Shown here: in pieces, positions 52,469 to 60,600 of the stretch
How positions within the stretch are numbered: the stretch's first letter is position 1
Layout: each line of letters starts with the position of its first letter
Source: UBA2589 sp965223235
GTDB taxonomy: Bacteria; Gemmatimonadota; Gemmatimonadetes; Longimicrobiales; Gaopeijiaceae
Assembly: GCA_965223235.1 (NCBI GenBank)
Contig: CBDCVV010000012.1
Coordinates: 186,001-250,000, forward strand
Length of the DNA: 64,000 bases
Reading direction: 5' to 3'
Position numbers and translations under genes: made by a program
Notes under the pieces: generated by a model
What the model saw: only the letters and a program-made list of their open reading frames with translations
Told to the model about the DNA's origin: nothing
Database searches by the model: none

Positions 52469-53257
52469 ATGACGCTGAGCCAGCGGCGGGCTCGGGTGAT
52501 TCGACGGTTGCACACGCGCCGCTCGAGGGTCAAAGAGGGGTTGGTGCTCGTGGAGGGGGTGCGTGCCGTGCGCGAGGTGCTCGCCATCGATGCCGCTCCT
52601 CGTTTCGCGGTCGTTTCGGAGACGTTCCGTCGAACGGGCGAGGGCCAGGCGCTCTGCGCGGAGTTGGATCGAAGGGTGGAGACCCACAAGGTCGAGGACT
52701 CCACGATGGCGGAGTTGGCCGCGACCGAGCGACCCCAAGGGGTTCTACTCGTGTGTGCCGAACCCAGCGCTCCGCTCTCTCTTGCCGCTGGGGGGCGCTA
52801 TCTCGTGATGGACGCGCTCCAGGACCCGGGGAACGTAGGAACGCTGATTCGGTCCGCGGTCGCATTTGGTTTCACCGCCGTTCTCTGCCTCGATGGCACG
52901 GCCGACCCCTGGTCTGCGAAGGCTGTTCGATCGTCGGCTGGCTTGGCCTTCCGCATTCCCATACGGGCGTGTGAACTTTCCCACTTCATACGAGATGTCG
53001 AGGGTACCGTGCCGGTGTGGGTTGCTGATGCTGCCCCGCTGGCGCGGGTGGCGAAGACAGATGCGGCAGCTCAGGGCTTTGCGCTGGTGGTCGGCAACGA
53101 AGGGGCAGGGGTTCGCGATGAGTTGCGAGAAGTCGCCCACGGTGCGCGTTCGGTGAGGATGGTGAAGGGCGCCGAGTCCCTGAACGCGGCGGTAGCGGGC
53201 TCGATTCTCATGCACGAACTGACGGGACCGAAGATCGATGAGACGAAGGCGGACTGA
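52469..53257 (+). CDS. TrmH/SpoU-family RNA 2'-O-methyltransferase
   Basis: A 262-residue SPOUT enzyme. N-terminal substrate-binding domain at 1-95 (EGLVLVEGVRAVREVL), then motif 1 DPGNVGTLIRSAVAFG, motif 2 VVGNEGAGV and motif 3 ESLNAAVAGSILMHEL, which form the SAM-binding knot. It methylates ribose in 23S rRNA or tRNA; RlmB-like specificity is likely but not proven. The gene directly precedes pilD with no gap. Confidence 0.88.
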   Translation: MTLSQRRARVIRRLHTRRSRVKEGLVLVEGVRAVREVLAIDAAPRFAVVSETFRRTGEGQALCAELDRRVETHKVEDSTMAELAATERPQGVLLVCAEPSAPLSLAAGGRYLVMDALQDPGNVGTLIRSAVAFGFTAVLCLDGTADPWSAKAVRSSAGLAFRIPIRACELSHFIRDVEGTVPVWVADAAPLARVAKTDAAAQGFALVVGNEGAGVRDELREVAHGARSVRMVKGAESLNAAVAGSILMHELTGPKIDETKAD

Positions 53258-54139
53258 GTGACGTACCTCCCGGCGGCGTTGGCCGGCCTGTACGGCCTCC
53301 TCTTCGGTTCGTTTCTGAACGTGTGTTCGCTCCGATGGCCGGTCGACGAATCGGTGATTCGACCGCGGTCGCGATGCCCAGGGTGCGCGGCCCCGGTACA
53401 GTGGTACGACAACGTGCCCGTCGTGTCTTGGCTCAGGCTTCGGGGTCGATGCCGGCACTGCCAAGCGGGGATCTCGGTTCAGTACCCGCTCGTCGAGCTC
53501 TCCACCGGACTCATGTGGGCCGGTGCCTTCGCCCTCCATGGCGCGTCATGGGAAGCGTTACGTGGAGCGCTTTTCCTCACGATTCTCTTTGGTATCTCCA
53601 TCTCGGATGCTCGCTACTACATCATCCCCGACCAGTTCTCACTCGGTGGGACCGTCCTCGGCGTCGGGTTGTCGCTTGCGCCGGGTGGGTTGTACTGGGC
53701 GCACTCGGCGTTCGGCGGGAACGAACTCCTTGCCGAGCTCGCACCCTCGGTGCTCGGAGCCGTCGTGGGATATGGCGTCCTCTGGGGCGTGGGAGCCGTC
53801 GGGACCGCCATGATTCGGAAGATGCAGCCGGGGCGCCTCGAGGAGGCGGGGGTGGATCAAGCGATGGGGGGAGGCGACATCAAGATGATGGCCATGGTCG
53901 GAGCTTTTGTAGGCGTATGGGGCGTCGCCCTCACGATCTTTCTAGGCTCCGTCTTCGCGATCCTCACCATGCTCGCTCGAGCGACCATCTCTGCGCTACG
54001 CACCGGGTCCCGTGGGGACACCATGGAGCGGCTCATCCCCTTCGGGGTCTTTCTCGCGGCGGGTGGGGGCGTATCCTGGGTCTGGGGAGATGTCCTCGTC
54101 CGGTGGTACCTAACGAGTGTGCTCGGGCTCGCTCCCTAG
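53258..54139 (+). CDS. pilD: Prepilin peptidase / N-methyltransferase PilD
   Basis: A 293-residue membrane protein, GTG start right after the previous stop. LFGSFLNVCSLRWPVDE opens the family; CPGC and CRHC form the zinc-binding loop of the methyltransferase half; the aspartyl protease residues are in ISDARYYIIPDQ and MGGGDIKMMAMVGAF. It cleaves and methylates the prepilins encoded at 14.4-19.3 kb. About eight membrane helices are visible. Confidence 0.94.
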   Translation: MTYLPAALAGLYGLLFGSFLNVCSLRWPVDESVIRPRSRCPGCAAPVQWYDNVPVVSWLRLRGRCRHCQAGISVQYPLVELSTGLMWAGAFALHGASWEALRGALFLTILFGISISDARYYIIPDQFSLGGTVLGVGLSLAPGGLYWAHSAFGGNELLAELAPSVLGAVVGYGVLWGVGAVGTAMIRKMQPGRLEEAGVDQAMGGGDIKMMAMVGAFVGVWGVALTIFLGSVFAILTMLARATISALRTGSRGDTMERLIPFGVFLAAGGGVSWVWGDVLVRWYLTSVLGLAP

Positions 54140-54146
54140 AACGGAT

Positions 54147-54278
54147 CTAAGGATCCGAGCAGTCTCGTTTGTACCCACACTGCTTGCAAATCAGTTTGCA
54201 GTGCAGGTCGACCATCTCGTGGCCGCACAGGTCACACACTGGCTTGGGGGCCGGCCGATCGGTCGCCCTACCGGTCAT
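54147..54278 (-). CDS. 43-residue zinc-ribbon protein
   Basis: A tiny protein beginning MTGRATDRPAPKPVCDLCG and ending HCKLICKQCGYKRDCSDP. Four Cys in two C-x2-C pairs (15/18 and 31/34) form a zinc ribbon; two more Cys (27, 40) are present. The start overlaps the carbonic-anhydrase-like gene stop (ATGA). Proteins of this size with a C-terminal RDCSDP tail occur in several phyla but have no known function as far as I recall. It ends 7 bases from the convergent pilD. Confidence 0.75.
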   Translation of the reverse strand: MTGRATDRPAPKPVCDLCGHEMVDLHCKLICKQCGYKRDCSDP

Positions 54279-54808
54279 CGGCGATCGACCCCGTATCGCA
54301 GGTATTCGCGAGACAGCGCGACGTAGTGCTCTCCGCCCCCGGCGATCCACTCGGCGGCCGACCCGTCGAGGGTCTTCTTCACGACCCCTGGCACCCCTGC
54401 TACTACGCTGCGAGCGGGAATGCGAGCTTGCTCGAGCACCACCGTGTTGGCCGCCAAAAGGCACTCAGCCCCCACCTCGGCTCGCTGCAGAATCGTCGCA
54501 TTCATTCCGACGACGGACCGATCGCCGATCGAGCAGCTTTCGAATTTGGCTCCGTGCCCGATCGTGACGTCGGCGCCTACGATGGTCGGCGCCCAGCCTC
54601 CGACGTGGACGACGCACTGGTCCTGGATGCTCGTCCGAGGACCCACCACGATCCCGTGGTCTGGATGATCGCCACGAAGCACGGCTCCGAACCAAACCGA
54701 CGACTCGGCACCGATCTCGACGTCACCGATGATGACCGCATTCGGGGCGATGAAAGCGGACGGGTCGATTCGCGGTTCTTTCCCCTGGAAGGGGAGTATC
54801 AGCGCCAT
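54275..54808 (-). CDS. Gamma-carbonic-anhydrase-like left-handed beta-helix protein
   Basis: A 177-residue protein made of hexapeptide repeats (IAPNAVIIGDVEIGAESSVW onward) and a C-terminal helix, the YrdA/PaaY/gamma-CA fold; active as a trimer. Two zinc ligands are present, His68 (VVHVGG) and His85 (TIGHGAKF), but the third position, usually His in HGC, is Glu90 (FESC). It may still bind metal, or be a related acyl-CoA thioesterase or structural protein. The start overlaps the CorC-like gene by one base, so the two are coupled. Confidence 0.85.
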   Translation of the reverse strand: MALILPFQGKEPRIDPSAFIAPNAVIIGDVEIGAESSVWFGAVLRGDHPDHGIVVGPRTSIQDQCVVHVGGWAPTIVGADVTIGHGAKFESCSIGDRSVVGMNATILQRAEVGAECLLAANTVVLEQARIPARSVVAGVPGVVKKTLDGSAAEWIAGGGEHYVALSREYLRYGVDRR

Positions 54809-56046
54809 TATCCGCCACCTTGGAGAGTGAGACGGGTCACCCGAGCTCGGAGCACCTGAGTCTCGGAGGCATCGAGCACGTCGATGCGGAGATCCGCCGT
54901 CTCCAGCGTTTCTCCTGGGGCCGGAACGTGGCCGAGCTCATCGAGAAGGAATCCGTTCAGAGATCGATGTTCGCCCTGCGGGATCGTGACGTCGAGCGCT
55001 TCTTCGAGATCACGGAGATCGACACCCGCGTCGCACTCCACCGTGTCGTCCGAGAGGCGAGCGATCTCCTCTTCCTCTTCGTCCGTCTCATCACGGATCT
55101 CCCCAACGAGCTCCTCGAGGACATCCTCCAAAGTCACCAGGCCGTCGATGCCACCGTGCTCGTCTGCGACGATCCCCATGTGAATTCGACGGGCTTGAAA
55201 ATCTTCGAGGAGTCGCGTGCATGAGGCCGATCCGGGCACGAAGAAAGGCTCGTGGGCGATGTCGGCGAGGCGGAGCTGGCTTTCGCCCTTGGCAAAGCGT
55301 GCATACACCTCACGGAGGTACACGACTCCCGTAACGTCGTCGATCGTTTCGCTATAGATGGGGACGCGGCTGAAGCGAACGTCCGGGAGGTCGTCGACGA
55401 GCTCCGAGATTCGACGGTCTTGCTCCCACCCGAAGATATCGACGCGAGGTACCATGACGTCCCAAGCCGTCAGGTCGTCGAGGCGGAACGCACGCTCCAC
55501 GAGATGACTCTCGCCTTCGTCGAGTAGACCCTCTTCCTCTCCGATCTCCTGGATCTCACGCAGCTCGCGATGCTCGTCGTTCAGCCCATCTTCCCGTCCC
55601 CCGATCCGCTCCTCTAGAGCCTCTACTGGGGCGGTAAGCGGCCTCGTCAATCGAGAAACTCTGAGGAGCATGGAGGAGGCGGAGAGCGCCAATCGCACCG
55701 GGGAGCGGGCCGCGATCAGATGGGGAATAAGGTCTGCGATCGCCACGACCAAGAAGCCCCCGACGATGATGCTGGGAATCTGGCCTAGCCGGCCCCACGT
55801 CGAGACGCCCGTCACTGCGATCACTCCGAGGGCGGCCAAGTCCAGCGCCTGCGTCACGACACGGACACTCGCTTGGACGGAGTGCTCGTCATCGCGGACG
55901 GCGTTGAGGGCTGCAGCGCCATCGAACCCTTCCTCGGCGAGCGCGCGCACGTGCCCGCGGGACATCCCGAATGCGGCGTCGTGTGCAGCCGTGAGCACGG
56001 CCGACGCTATTAACAACGCGACTACGACGACGGCAGCGAGCCCCAT
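54808..56046 (-). CDS. CNNM/CorC-family transporter-associated protein (HlyC/CorC)
   Basis: A 412-residue membrane protein with a DUF21/CNNM transmembrane domain (about 1-150), a CBS pair (about 180-300; TAWDVMVPRVDIFG and MGIVADEHGGIDGLVTLEDV), and a C-terminal CorC_HlyC domain (about 325-410; LNGFLLDELGHVPAPGETLE). Members are linked to magnesium or other divalent-cation export. It lies upstream of the gamma-CA-like gene on the same strand, after a 101-base gap from moxR. Confidence 0.9.
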   Translation of the reverse strand: MGLAAVVVVALLIASAVLTAAHDAAFGMSRGHVRALAEEGFDGAAALNAVRDDEHSVQASVRVVTQALDLAALGVIAVTGVSTWGRLGQIPSIIVGGFLVVAIADLIPHLIAARSPVRLALSASSMLLRVSRLTRPLTAPVEALEERIGGREDGLNDEHRELREIQEIGEEEGLLDEGESHLVERAFRLDDLTAWDVMVPRVDIFGWEQDRRISELVDDLPDVRFSRVPIYSETIDDVTGVVYLREVYARFAKGESQLRLADIAHEPFFVPGSASCTRLLEDFQARRIHMGIVADEHGGIDGLVTLEDVLEELVGEIRDETDEEEEEIARLSDDTVECDAGVDLRDLEEALDVTIPQGEHRSLNGFLLDELGHVPAPGETLETADLRIDVLDASETQVLRARVTRLTLQGGG

Positions 56047-56147
56047 TTATCCGCGTCTCGCCACGGACAAATGGTCGACAACCCATCGCTGGGGCCGTCT
56101 ACTCGGAGGTTGGTCTTCTTGTGCCGATCTGGGGCCGCCGGAACTAC

Positions 56148-57164
56148 CTACGTCCAACCCTGGCTCTCCTCCAGGAGTTCACGAATTACGTCCCGTGTGC
56201 TGCGGCCGTCGGCTTCCGCCTCGAAGTTGAGGACGAGGCGGTGCGCCAAGACGGCCGGTGCCACGGCACGGACATCATCATACGAAGGGAGGGCCGCTCC
56301 GCGCGATGCCGCCCGCGCCTTTGCCCCCAATACGAGATACTGCGACGCCCGCGGACCTGCGCCCCACGAGACGTACTTCTGGGTCACGGCCGCCTGCTCG
56401 TCACCCGGACGGGTAGCCCGCACGAGTCTGACTGCGAGTGAGACCAGTGAGGGCGGAGCCGGTACCCGGCGAACGAGCTTTTGCAGAGCGATCAGCTCAG
56501 TCGCGGAGATAACCGGTTCCACCGTCACGTCTTCATCGCCGGTCGTTCGGGTTGCGACCTGCTCTTCCTCTTCCCGCGTGGGGTAATGGATCGGGAGCTC
56601 CAGCATGAAGCGATCGAGCTGGGCTTCGGGCAGCGGGTACGTGCCTTCCTGCTCGATCGGGTTCTGGGTCGCGAGCACGAAGAATGGGGGGGGAAGGGTG
56701 TAATTGTCGCCCGCCGCGGTCACCGACCGCTCTTGCATTGCCTCCAGGAGCGCCGCCTGCGTTTTCGGGGGCGTCCGATTGATCTCGTCTGCCAAGACGA
56801 TGTTCGCGAAGATCGGACCTTTTACGAAGCGGAAGACGCGACGTCCCGTAGTACGATCCTCTTCAATGACCTCCGTGCCCGTGATATCGGTGGGCATGAG
56901 ATCCGGTGTGAACTGGATCCGGCTGAACTCCAGATCGAGGGCTTCGGCAACGGTCTGGACCAGAAGGGTCTTCGCCAGGCCGGGAACGCCGACCAGGAGC
57001 GCGTGCCCGTTTGCGAGCAACGCGACGAGCATCTCGTCGATGACCTCGCGCTGTCCCACGATCTTCTTTTCGACCTCGCGGCGCATCTGACCGGTGACTT
57101 CGGCCGCGCGTTCGAGAAGTTCGACGTCGCGGTCGACGACCGCAGCTTCATCTGTTGGCGTCAT
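56148..57164 (-). CDS. MoxR-family AAA+ ATPase
   Basis: The ATG at 57164 gives 338 residues, typical for MoxR; an upstream in-frame ATG at 57236 adds a basic stretch without homology. KKIVGQREVIDEMLVALLAN opens the domain, GVPGLAKTLLVQT is Walker A, VLADEINRTPPKTQAALLEA Walker B and VLATQNPIEQEGTYPLPEAQ the sensor region. MoxR proteins act as chaperones for metallo-enzymes or von Willebrand-domain proteins. The usual partner genes (DUF58, VWA) are not adjacent, since the next gene is a CorC-like one. The 282 bases between it and the divergent atp operon contain no gene; a TTGCGC followed by seven Ts is the only notable element. Confidence 0.9.
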   Translation of the reverse strand: MTPTDEAAVVDRDVELLERAAEVTGQMRREVEKKIVGQREVIDEMLVALLANGHALLVGVPGLAKTLLVQTVAEALDLEFSRIQFTPDLMPTDITGTEVIEEDRTTGRRVFRFVKGPIFANIVLADEINRTPPKTQAALLEAMQERSVTAAGDNYTLPPPFFVLATQNPIEQEGTYPLPEAQLDRFMLELPIHYPTREEEEQVATRTTGDEDVTVEPVISATELIALQKLVRRVPAPPSLVSLAVRLVRATRPGDEQAAVTQKYVSWGAGPRASQYLVLGAKARAASRGAALPSYDDVRAVAPAVLAHRLVLNFEAEADGRSTRDVIRELLEESQGWT

Positions 57165-57446
57165 GCGGCGAGGGTGGGAGGTCGCCCGTGGGCGATGATG
57201 GCGGCGAAGAATGGACGCCGCGTCGTGGTGCGTCAAGCAGGAGCGTTGCTTTCTCGGCGCTCTGGCTGGCGTCGTGAAGGCAACCGGTCCGGGCCTATCG
57301 GAAGCCTTGTGTAGCGCGATGGATCCGGGCCCCGTGGCCGCTTGCGCTTTTTTTCACAAGCACTACCTTTTTCTGGCTACGGACACCTCGAAACCCGTGT
57401 AATTGCGCCGGGAATCGGAGCGTTCGGAAGCCCGGGGGAGCACCGT

Positions 57447-57701
57447 GTGACTGAAGGCCGCGACGATTCCCAGCAGACCCGTGAAATGATGCGGGCTTCC
57501 GGGCAGTTCATGGGTCACGGTCTCACATGGGCTCTCGCCGTGTTGATGTTCATGGGCGGGGGCGCGTGGGTCGATCAGAAGATCGGGAGCGCTCCCTTCT
57601 TAATGATCATTGGAGCGTTCGTGGGTGGCGGCGCCGGCTTCTACAGTCTGTACTATCACATCGTGATCGAACCGCGAGAGCGGGGGGATGACCCCCAATG
57701 A
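57447..57701 (+). CDS. AtpZ/AtpI-type accessory protein of ATP synthase
   Basis: A GTG at 57447 follows GGGGGAG at six bases and gives 84 residues. Two membrane helices (LTWALAVLMFMGGGAWVDQK and PFLMIIGAFVGGGAGFYSLY) with DQKIGSAP between them match the small AtpZ-type protein that often opens atp operons and helps assemble the c-ring or carry Mg2+. The next start overlaps its stop. Longer upstream starts lack a good ribosome-binding site. Confidence 0.8.
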   Translation: MTEGRDDSQQTREMMRASGQFMGHGLTWALAVLMFMGGGAWVDQKIGSAPFLMIIGAFVGGGAGFYSLYYHIVIEPRERGDDPQ

Positions 57702-58072
57702 GCACCACGCTGAAGTATGCGGCCTGCGGCGGAATCGCTGTCTTGGCAGTGATCGGCGTATCCTGGCCCTTCTTGACGCCTGCCTCGAGGGGCGGGATGG
57801 CACTCGCGGCGGCCATCGCTCTCCCGGTCCAAGTGATCGCGTTCGCGATTCTCGTCCGATCCCGTGGGAAGCTGAACGGCTTCCTGGCCGCATGGGTCGG
57901 AGGCACACTCGCGCGCATGGTCGTGCTCGGCGTGGTAGCCGTGCTCCTGATCCGCTCCGGTTCCGAAGGAGCGATGGCGGCTCTGCTCTCACTGGCTGGC
58001 TTCTTCTTCGCACTCCTCTTGATTGAGCCGATCTGGTTCAATGAAGAGACGCCGCGGACAGCGGAGGCATAG
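57698..58072 (+). CDS. AtpI-like membrane protein
   Basis: A 124-residue protein with four hydrophobic helices (AACGGIAVLAVIGVSWPFL, MALAAAIALPVQVIAFAILV, FLAAWVGGTLARMVVLGVVA and AALLSLAGFFFALLLIEPIW). Size and place just before atpB suit the ATP synthase subunit I group, though similarity is low. It overlaps the preceding gene by 4 bases (ATGA). Confidence 0.65.
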   Translation: MSTTLKYAACGGIAVLAVIGVSWPFLTPASRGGMALAAAIALPVQVIAFAILVRSRGKLNGFLAAWVGGTLARMVVLGVVAVLLIRSGSEGAMAALLSLAGFFFALLLIEPIWFNEETPRTAEA

Positions 58073-58987
58073 ATGAGACTCTTCGCGATGATGCAGGGTG
58101 GGGCTCAGGCCGCTCAAGAGCACGGCGCCGAGGCTCCCCCGGACTTGCAGGGGATGCTCATGCATCACCTGCTCGATGGGAGCGAGATCGAGTTCGAGGT
58201 TCTCGGACGTGGCTTCGTCTGGCACCTCCCGCACTGGGAACCGATCCACCTTGGACCGCTGACGTTGGACCTCTCGCCGACCAAGCACGTCGTCTTCCTC
58301 TTCCTGGCGGCGTTTCTTTGCCTTGTGATCTTCATTCCGCTTGCCCAGGCGGTTCGGAAGAAGTACACGGCGAAAGCCCCGACCGGTCTCGCGAACGCCA
58401 TCGAGGCGATGGTCGTGTACTTTAGAGATGAGGTCGTGCGCCGAAACATCGGTCACGGTGCTGATGCGTACACGGGGTACATCCTCACCCTCTTCTTCTT
58501 CATCCTATTTATGAATCTTCTCGGTCTCGTGCCCTTCGGGGCGACGGCGACCGGAAACTTCATGGTGACCGGAGCCCTCGCGCTGATCACCTTCGTAGTC
58601 ACGGAAATTTCGGGTATGCGGACGCTCGGATTCGCCGGCTATATGGGCACCATCTTCTACGCTCCCAAGGGACTCAACCCCGTGGGAACGGCCATCATGC
58701 TGGTCATCCTCACTCCGGTGGAGTTCCTGGGGAAGCTTACCAAGCCGTTCGCTCTGATGATTCGATTGTTCGCGAACATGATGGCAGGTCACACCCTGGT
58801 CCTGTCGCTCCTCGGCTTGATCTTCATGTTTGCCGGTGGCGGTGCGGCCGTGGCAGGGGGTGTGACGGTGGCATCTATCGCGATGGTCTCGGGCATCATG
58901 GTTCTCGAGGTGTTCGTCGCATTTCTTCAAGCCTACATCTTCGCCATGCTGACGGCCGTGTTCATCGGCCTGATTCAAGCGCACTGA
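58073..58987 (+). CDS. atpB: ATP synthase subunit a
   Basis: A 304-residue subunit with five to six helices. The essential Arg231 is in KPFALMIRLFANMMAGHTL, facing the c-ring, and a late helix has VFVAFLQAYIFAMLTAVFIG. The N-terminal ~70 residues are soluble and hydrophilic, longer than in E. coli. It forms the proton half-channels. The ATG follows the upstream stop immediately; a 62-base gap leads to atpE. Confidence 0.94.
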   Translation: MRLFAMMQGGAQAAQEHGAEAPPDLQGMLMHHLLDGSEIEFEVLGRGFVWHLPHWEPIHLGPLTLDLSPTKHVVFLFLAAFLCLVIFIPLAQAVRKKYTAKAPTGLANAIEAMVVYFRDEVVRRNIGHGADAYTGYILTLFFFILFMNLLGLVPFGATATGNFMVTGALALITFVVTEISGMRTLGFAGYMGTIFYAPKGLNPVGTAIMLVILTPVEFLGKLTKPFALMIRLFANMMAGHTLVLSLLGLIFMFAGGGAAVAGGVTVASIAMVSGIMVLEVFVAFLQAYIFAMLTAVFIGLIQAH

Positions 58988-59049
58988 TTCGTTTTTGAAC
59001 CAACCTGATTCACCCGTCTTTCAACGACATCTTTCAAGGAAGCACTGAC

Positions 59050-59340
59050 ATGCTGCTGCTCGAAGCCATGCTCTCCGTCGCGCAGGACGCCGCTGTGATG
59101 GATGCGGCCACTGCGAAGAACAACTTGAGCCTGCTCGGCGCCGGTATCGGTATCGGACTTTGTGTGATCGGAGCCGGTATTGGCATCGGTCAGATCGGTA
59201 ACGGCGTGGCGCAGGGTATCGCGCGCCAGCCGGAGTCGGCCGCCACGATCCAGACCGCGGGAATCATTCTTGCCGCGCTGATTGAGGGTGCTGCGCTCTT
59301 CGGTCTCGTGATCACGATCCTCTACAAGTTCTTCGGTTAG
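59050..59340 (+). CDS. atpE: ATP synthase subunit c
   Basis: A 96-residue hairpin of two helices joined by the polar loop ARQPES. The first helix is Gly-rich (GAGIGIGLCVIGAGIGIGQI), and the second carries the ion-binding Glu79 in AALIEGAALFGLVITIL. Position +1 after the Glu is Gly rather than the Ser/Thr typical of Na+-binding rings, which suggests H+ coupling; this is inference. An N-terminal extension of about 20 residues precedes the first helix and may be a signal sequence. Confidence 0.93.
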   Translation: MLLLEAMLSVAQDAAVMDAATAKNNLSLLGAGIGIGLCVIGAGIGIGQIGNGVAQGIARQPESAATIQTAGIILAALIEGAALFGLVITILYKFFG

Positions 59341-59347
59341 TCCGCGA

Positions 59348-59365
59348 CCCAGCTCTTGAGCTGGG
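59348..59365 (+). promoter_or_regulatory. Intercistronic hairpin between atpE and atpF
   Basis: CCCAGCT-CTTG-AGCTGGG is a perfect 7-bp stem seven bases after the atpE stop. It has no T tract, so it more likely stabilises the upstream message or reduces read-through, which would raise c-subunit levels relative to b. Confidence 0.5.
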
Positions 59366-59425
59366 CCGTGCCATTCTGATGCTCGGCGATCCGGGCGTCC
59401 TAGGCCGAAGAACTACGGAGTTATC

Positions 59426-60004
59426 ATGAGAGCGAGTCGAATGTTTGCGTTAGCGCTCGCCGCCCTGGGCAGTGTGCCGGAGGGAGTTTGGGCACAAGGC
59501 GGCGATGGGGGCGGTGGTATCTACGACATGAACACGGGGCTGTCCTTTTGGACGCTCGTGGTCTTCGGGATCCTCGTATTCATCCTCGGGAAGTTCGCGT
59601 GGGGACCGATCCTCGGGGCCGTGGAAGCCCGGGAGCAAGGAATCCAGTCGGCTCTCGACGAGGCGGCTGCCCGCAACGCAGAAGCTGCAAAGCTTCTCGC
59701 CGAACACAAAGAGCAGCTCGCGGATGCCCGTCGGCAGTCCAGTGAGTTGATCGCCGAAGGGAAGGTGGCCGGAGATTCGCTCCGCAAGGAGATCGAAGAG
59801 AAGGCCCGGGCTGAAGCTCAGGCGATCATCGATCGGGCGCGGGCGGAGATCGAGCGCGAGAAGGACCAGGCCGTTCAGGAGATCCGCAAAGAGTCCGTCG
59901 ATCTTGCGCTAGCCGCTGCGTCTCGGTTGATGGACGAGAAGTTGGATCAAGCTGCGGACAGGCAGCTGGTCGAGCGATACCTGACCGAGCTCGGGGCAGG
60001 GTAA
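59426..60004 (+). CDS. atpF: ATP synthase subunit b
   Basis: A 192-residue subunit with a signal-like N-terminus (MFALALAALGSVPEGVWAQ), a membrane helix (FWTLVVFGILVFILGKFAWG) and a long charged coiled coil of the peripheral stalk (AEAAKLLAEHKEQLADARRQ onward). The extra N-terminal segment before the membrane helix is typical of b subunits in some phyla. One base separates it from atpH. Confidence 0.93.
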   Translation: MRASRMFALALAALGSVPEGVWAQGGDGGGGIYDMNTGLSFWTLVVFGILVFILGKFAWGPILGAVEAREQGIQSALDEAAARNAEAAKLLAEHKEQLADARRQSSELIAEGKVAGDSLRKEIEEKARAEAQAIIDRARAEIEREKDQAVQEIRKESVDLALAAASRLMDEKLDQAADRQLVERYLTELGAG

Positions 60005-60005
60005 G

Positions 60006-60569
60006 ATGCGGGACGAGACGGTCGCGAAGAATTACGCGGAGACGCTCTTCGACTTAGCCACGCGACATGACGGGCTCCAGAGCTACGGCGATGCCATTGA
60101 GACGATCGCGGGGTTGGTCGAACAAGACCCGAAGTTCCGCAACTTCCTCGAGACACCGCGGATTGACGACGCCGAGAAGAAGTCGGTGATCAAGAAGGCG
60201 TTCGGCGGGTCATTGCCCAAGCACGTCGTGAACTTCGTGCTGGTTACGATCGACAAGCGGCGTCAGCGGCTTCTTCGCGCGATCGCCGTGCAGTACCACG
60301 CGCTCCTCGACGCCCACATGGGTCGTGAGCATGTGGAAGTGACGGTGGCCCGACCCGTCGACGATGCGACGAAGACGGTAATCACCGAGCGCCTCACGCG
60401 TGCGCTCGGCAAGGAAGCGATCCCCCACATTCGGGTCGACCCCGGCATTGTGGGCGGGATCGTCGTACGAACCGGTGACACGATCTATGACGGATCCGTG
60501 CGACGCAGGCTGGAGGGACTCCGCCGGCGATTGCTCGGAGCCGAGGTGCCCGCTTCGGCGGACGCCTGA
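60006..60569 (+). CDS. atpH: ATP synthase subunit delta
   Basis: A 187-residue peripheral stalk subunit. RDETVAKNYAETLFDLATRH is the N-terminal signature and VDPGIVGGIVVRTGDTIYDG the C-terminal one, which contacts subunit b. Length is normal. It lies between atpF and atpA in the standard order. Confidence 0.94.
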   Translation: MRDETVAKNYAETLFDLATRHDGLQSYGDAIETIAGLVEQDPKFRNFLETPRIDDAEKKSVIKKAFGGSLPKHVVNFVLVTIDKRRQRLLRAIAVQYHALLDAHMGREHVEVTVARPVDDATKTVITERLTRALGKEAIPHIRVDPGIVGGIVVRTGDTIYDGSVRRRLEGLRRRLLGAEVPASADA

Positions 60570-60600
60570 CCGATCCATACGCAATAGGAACTCAATAGAG

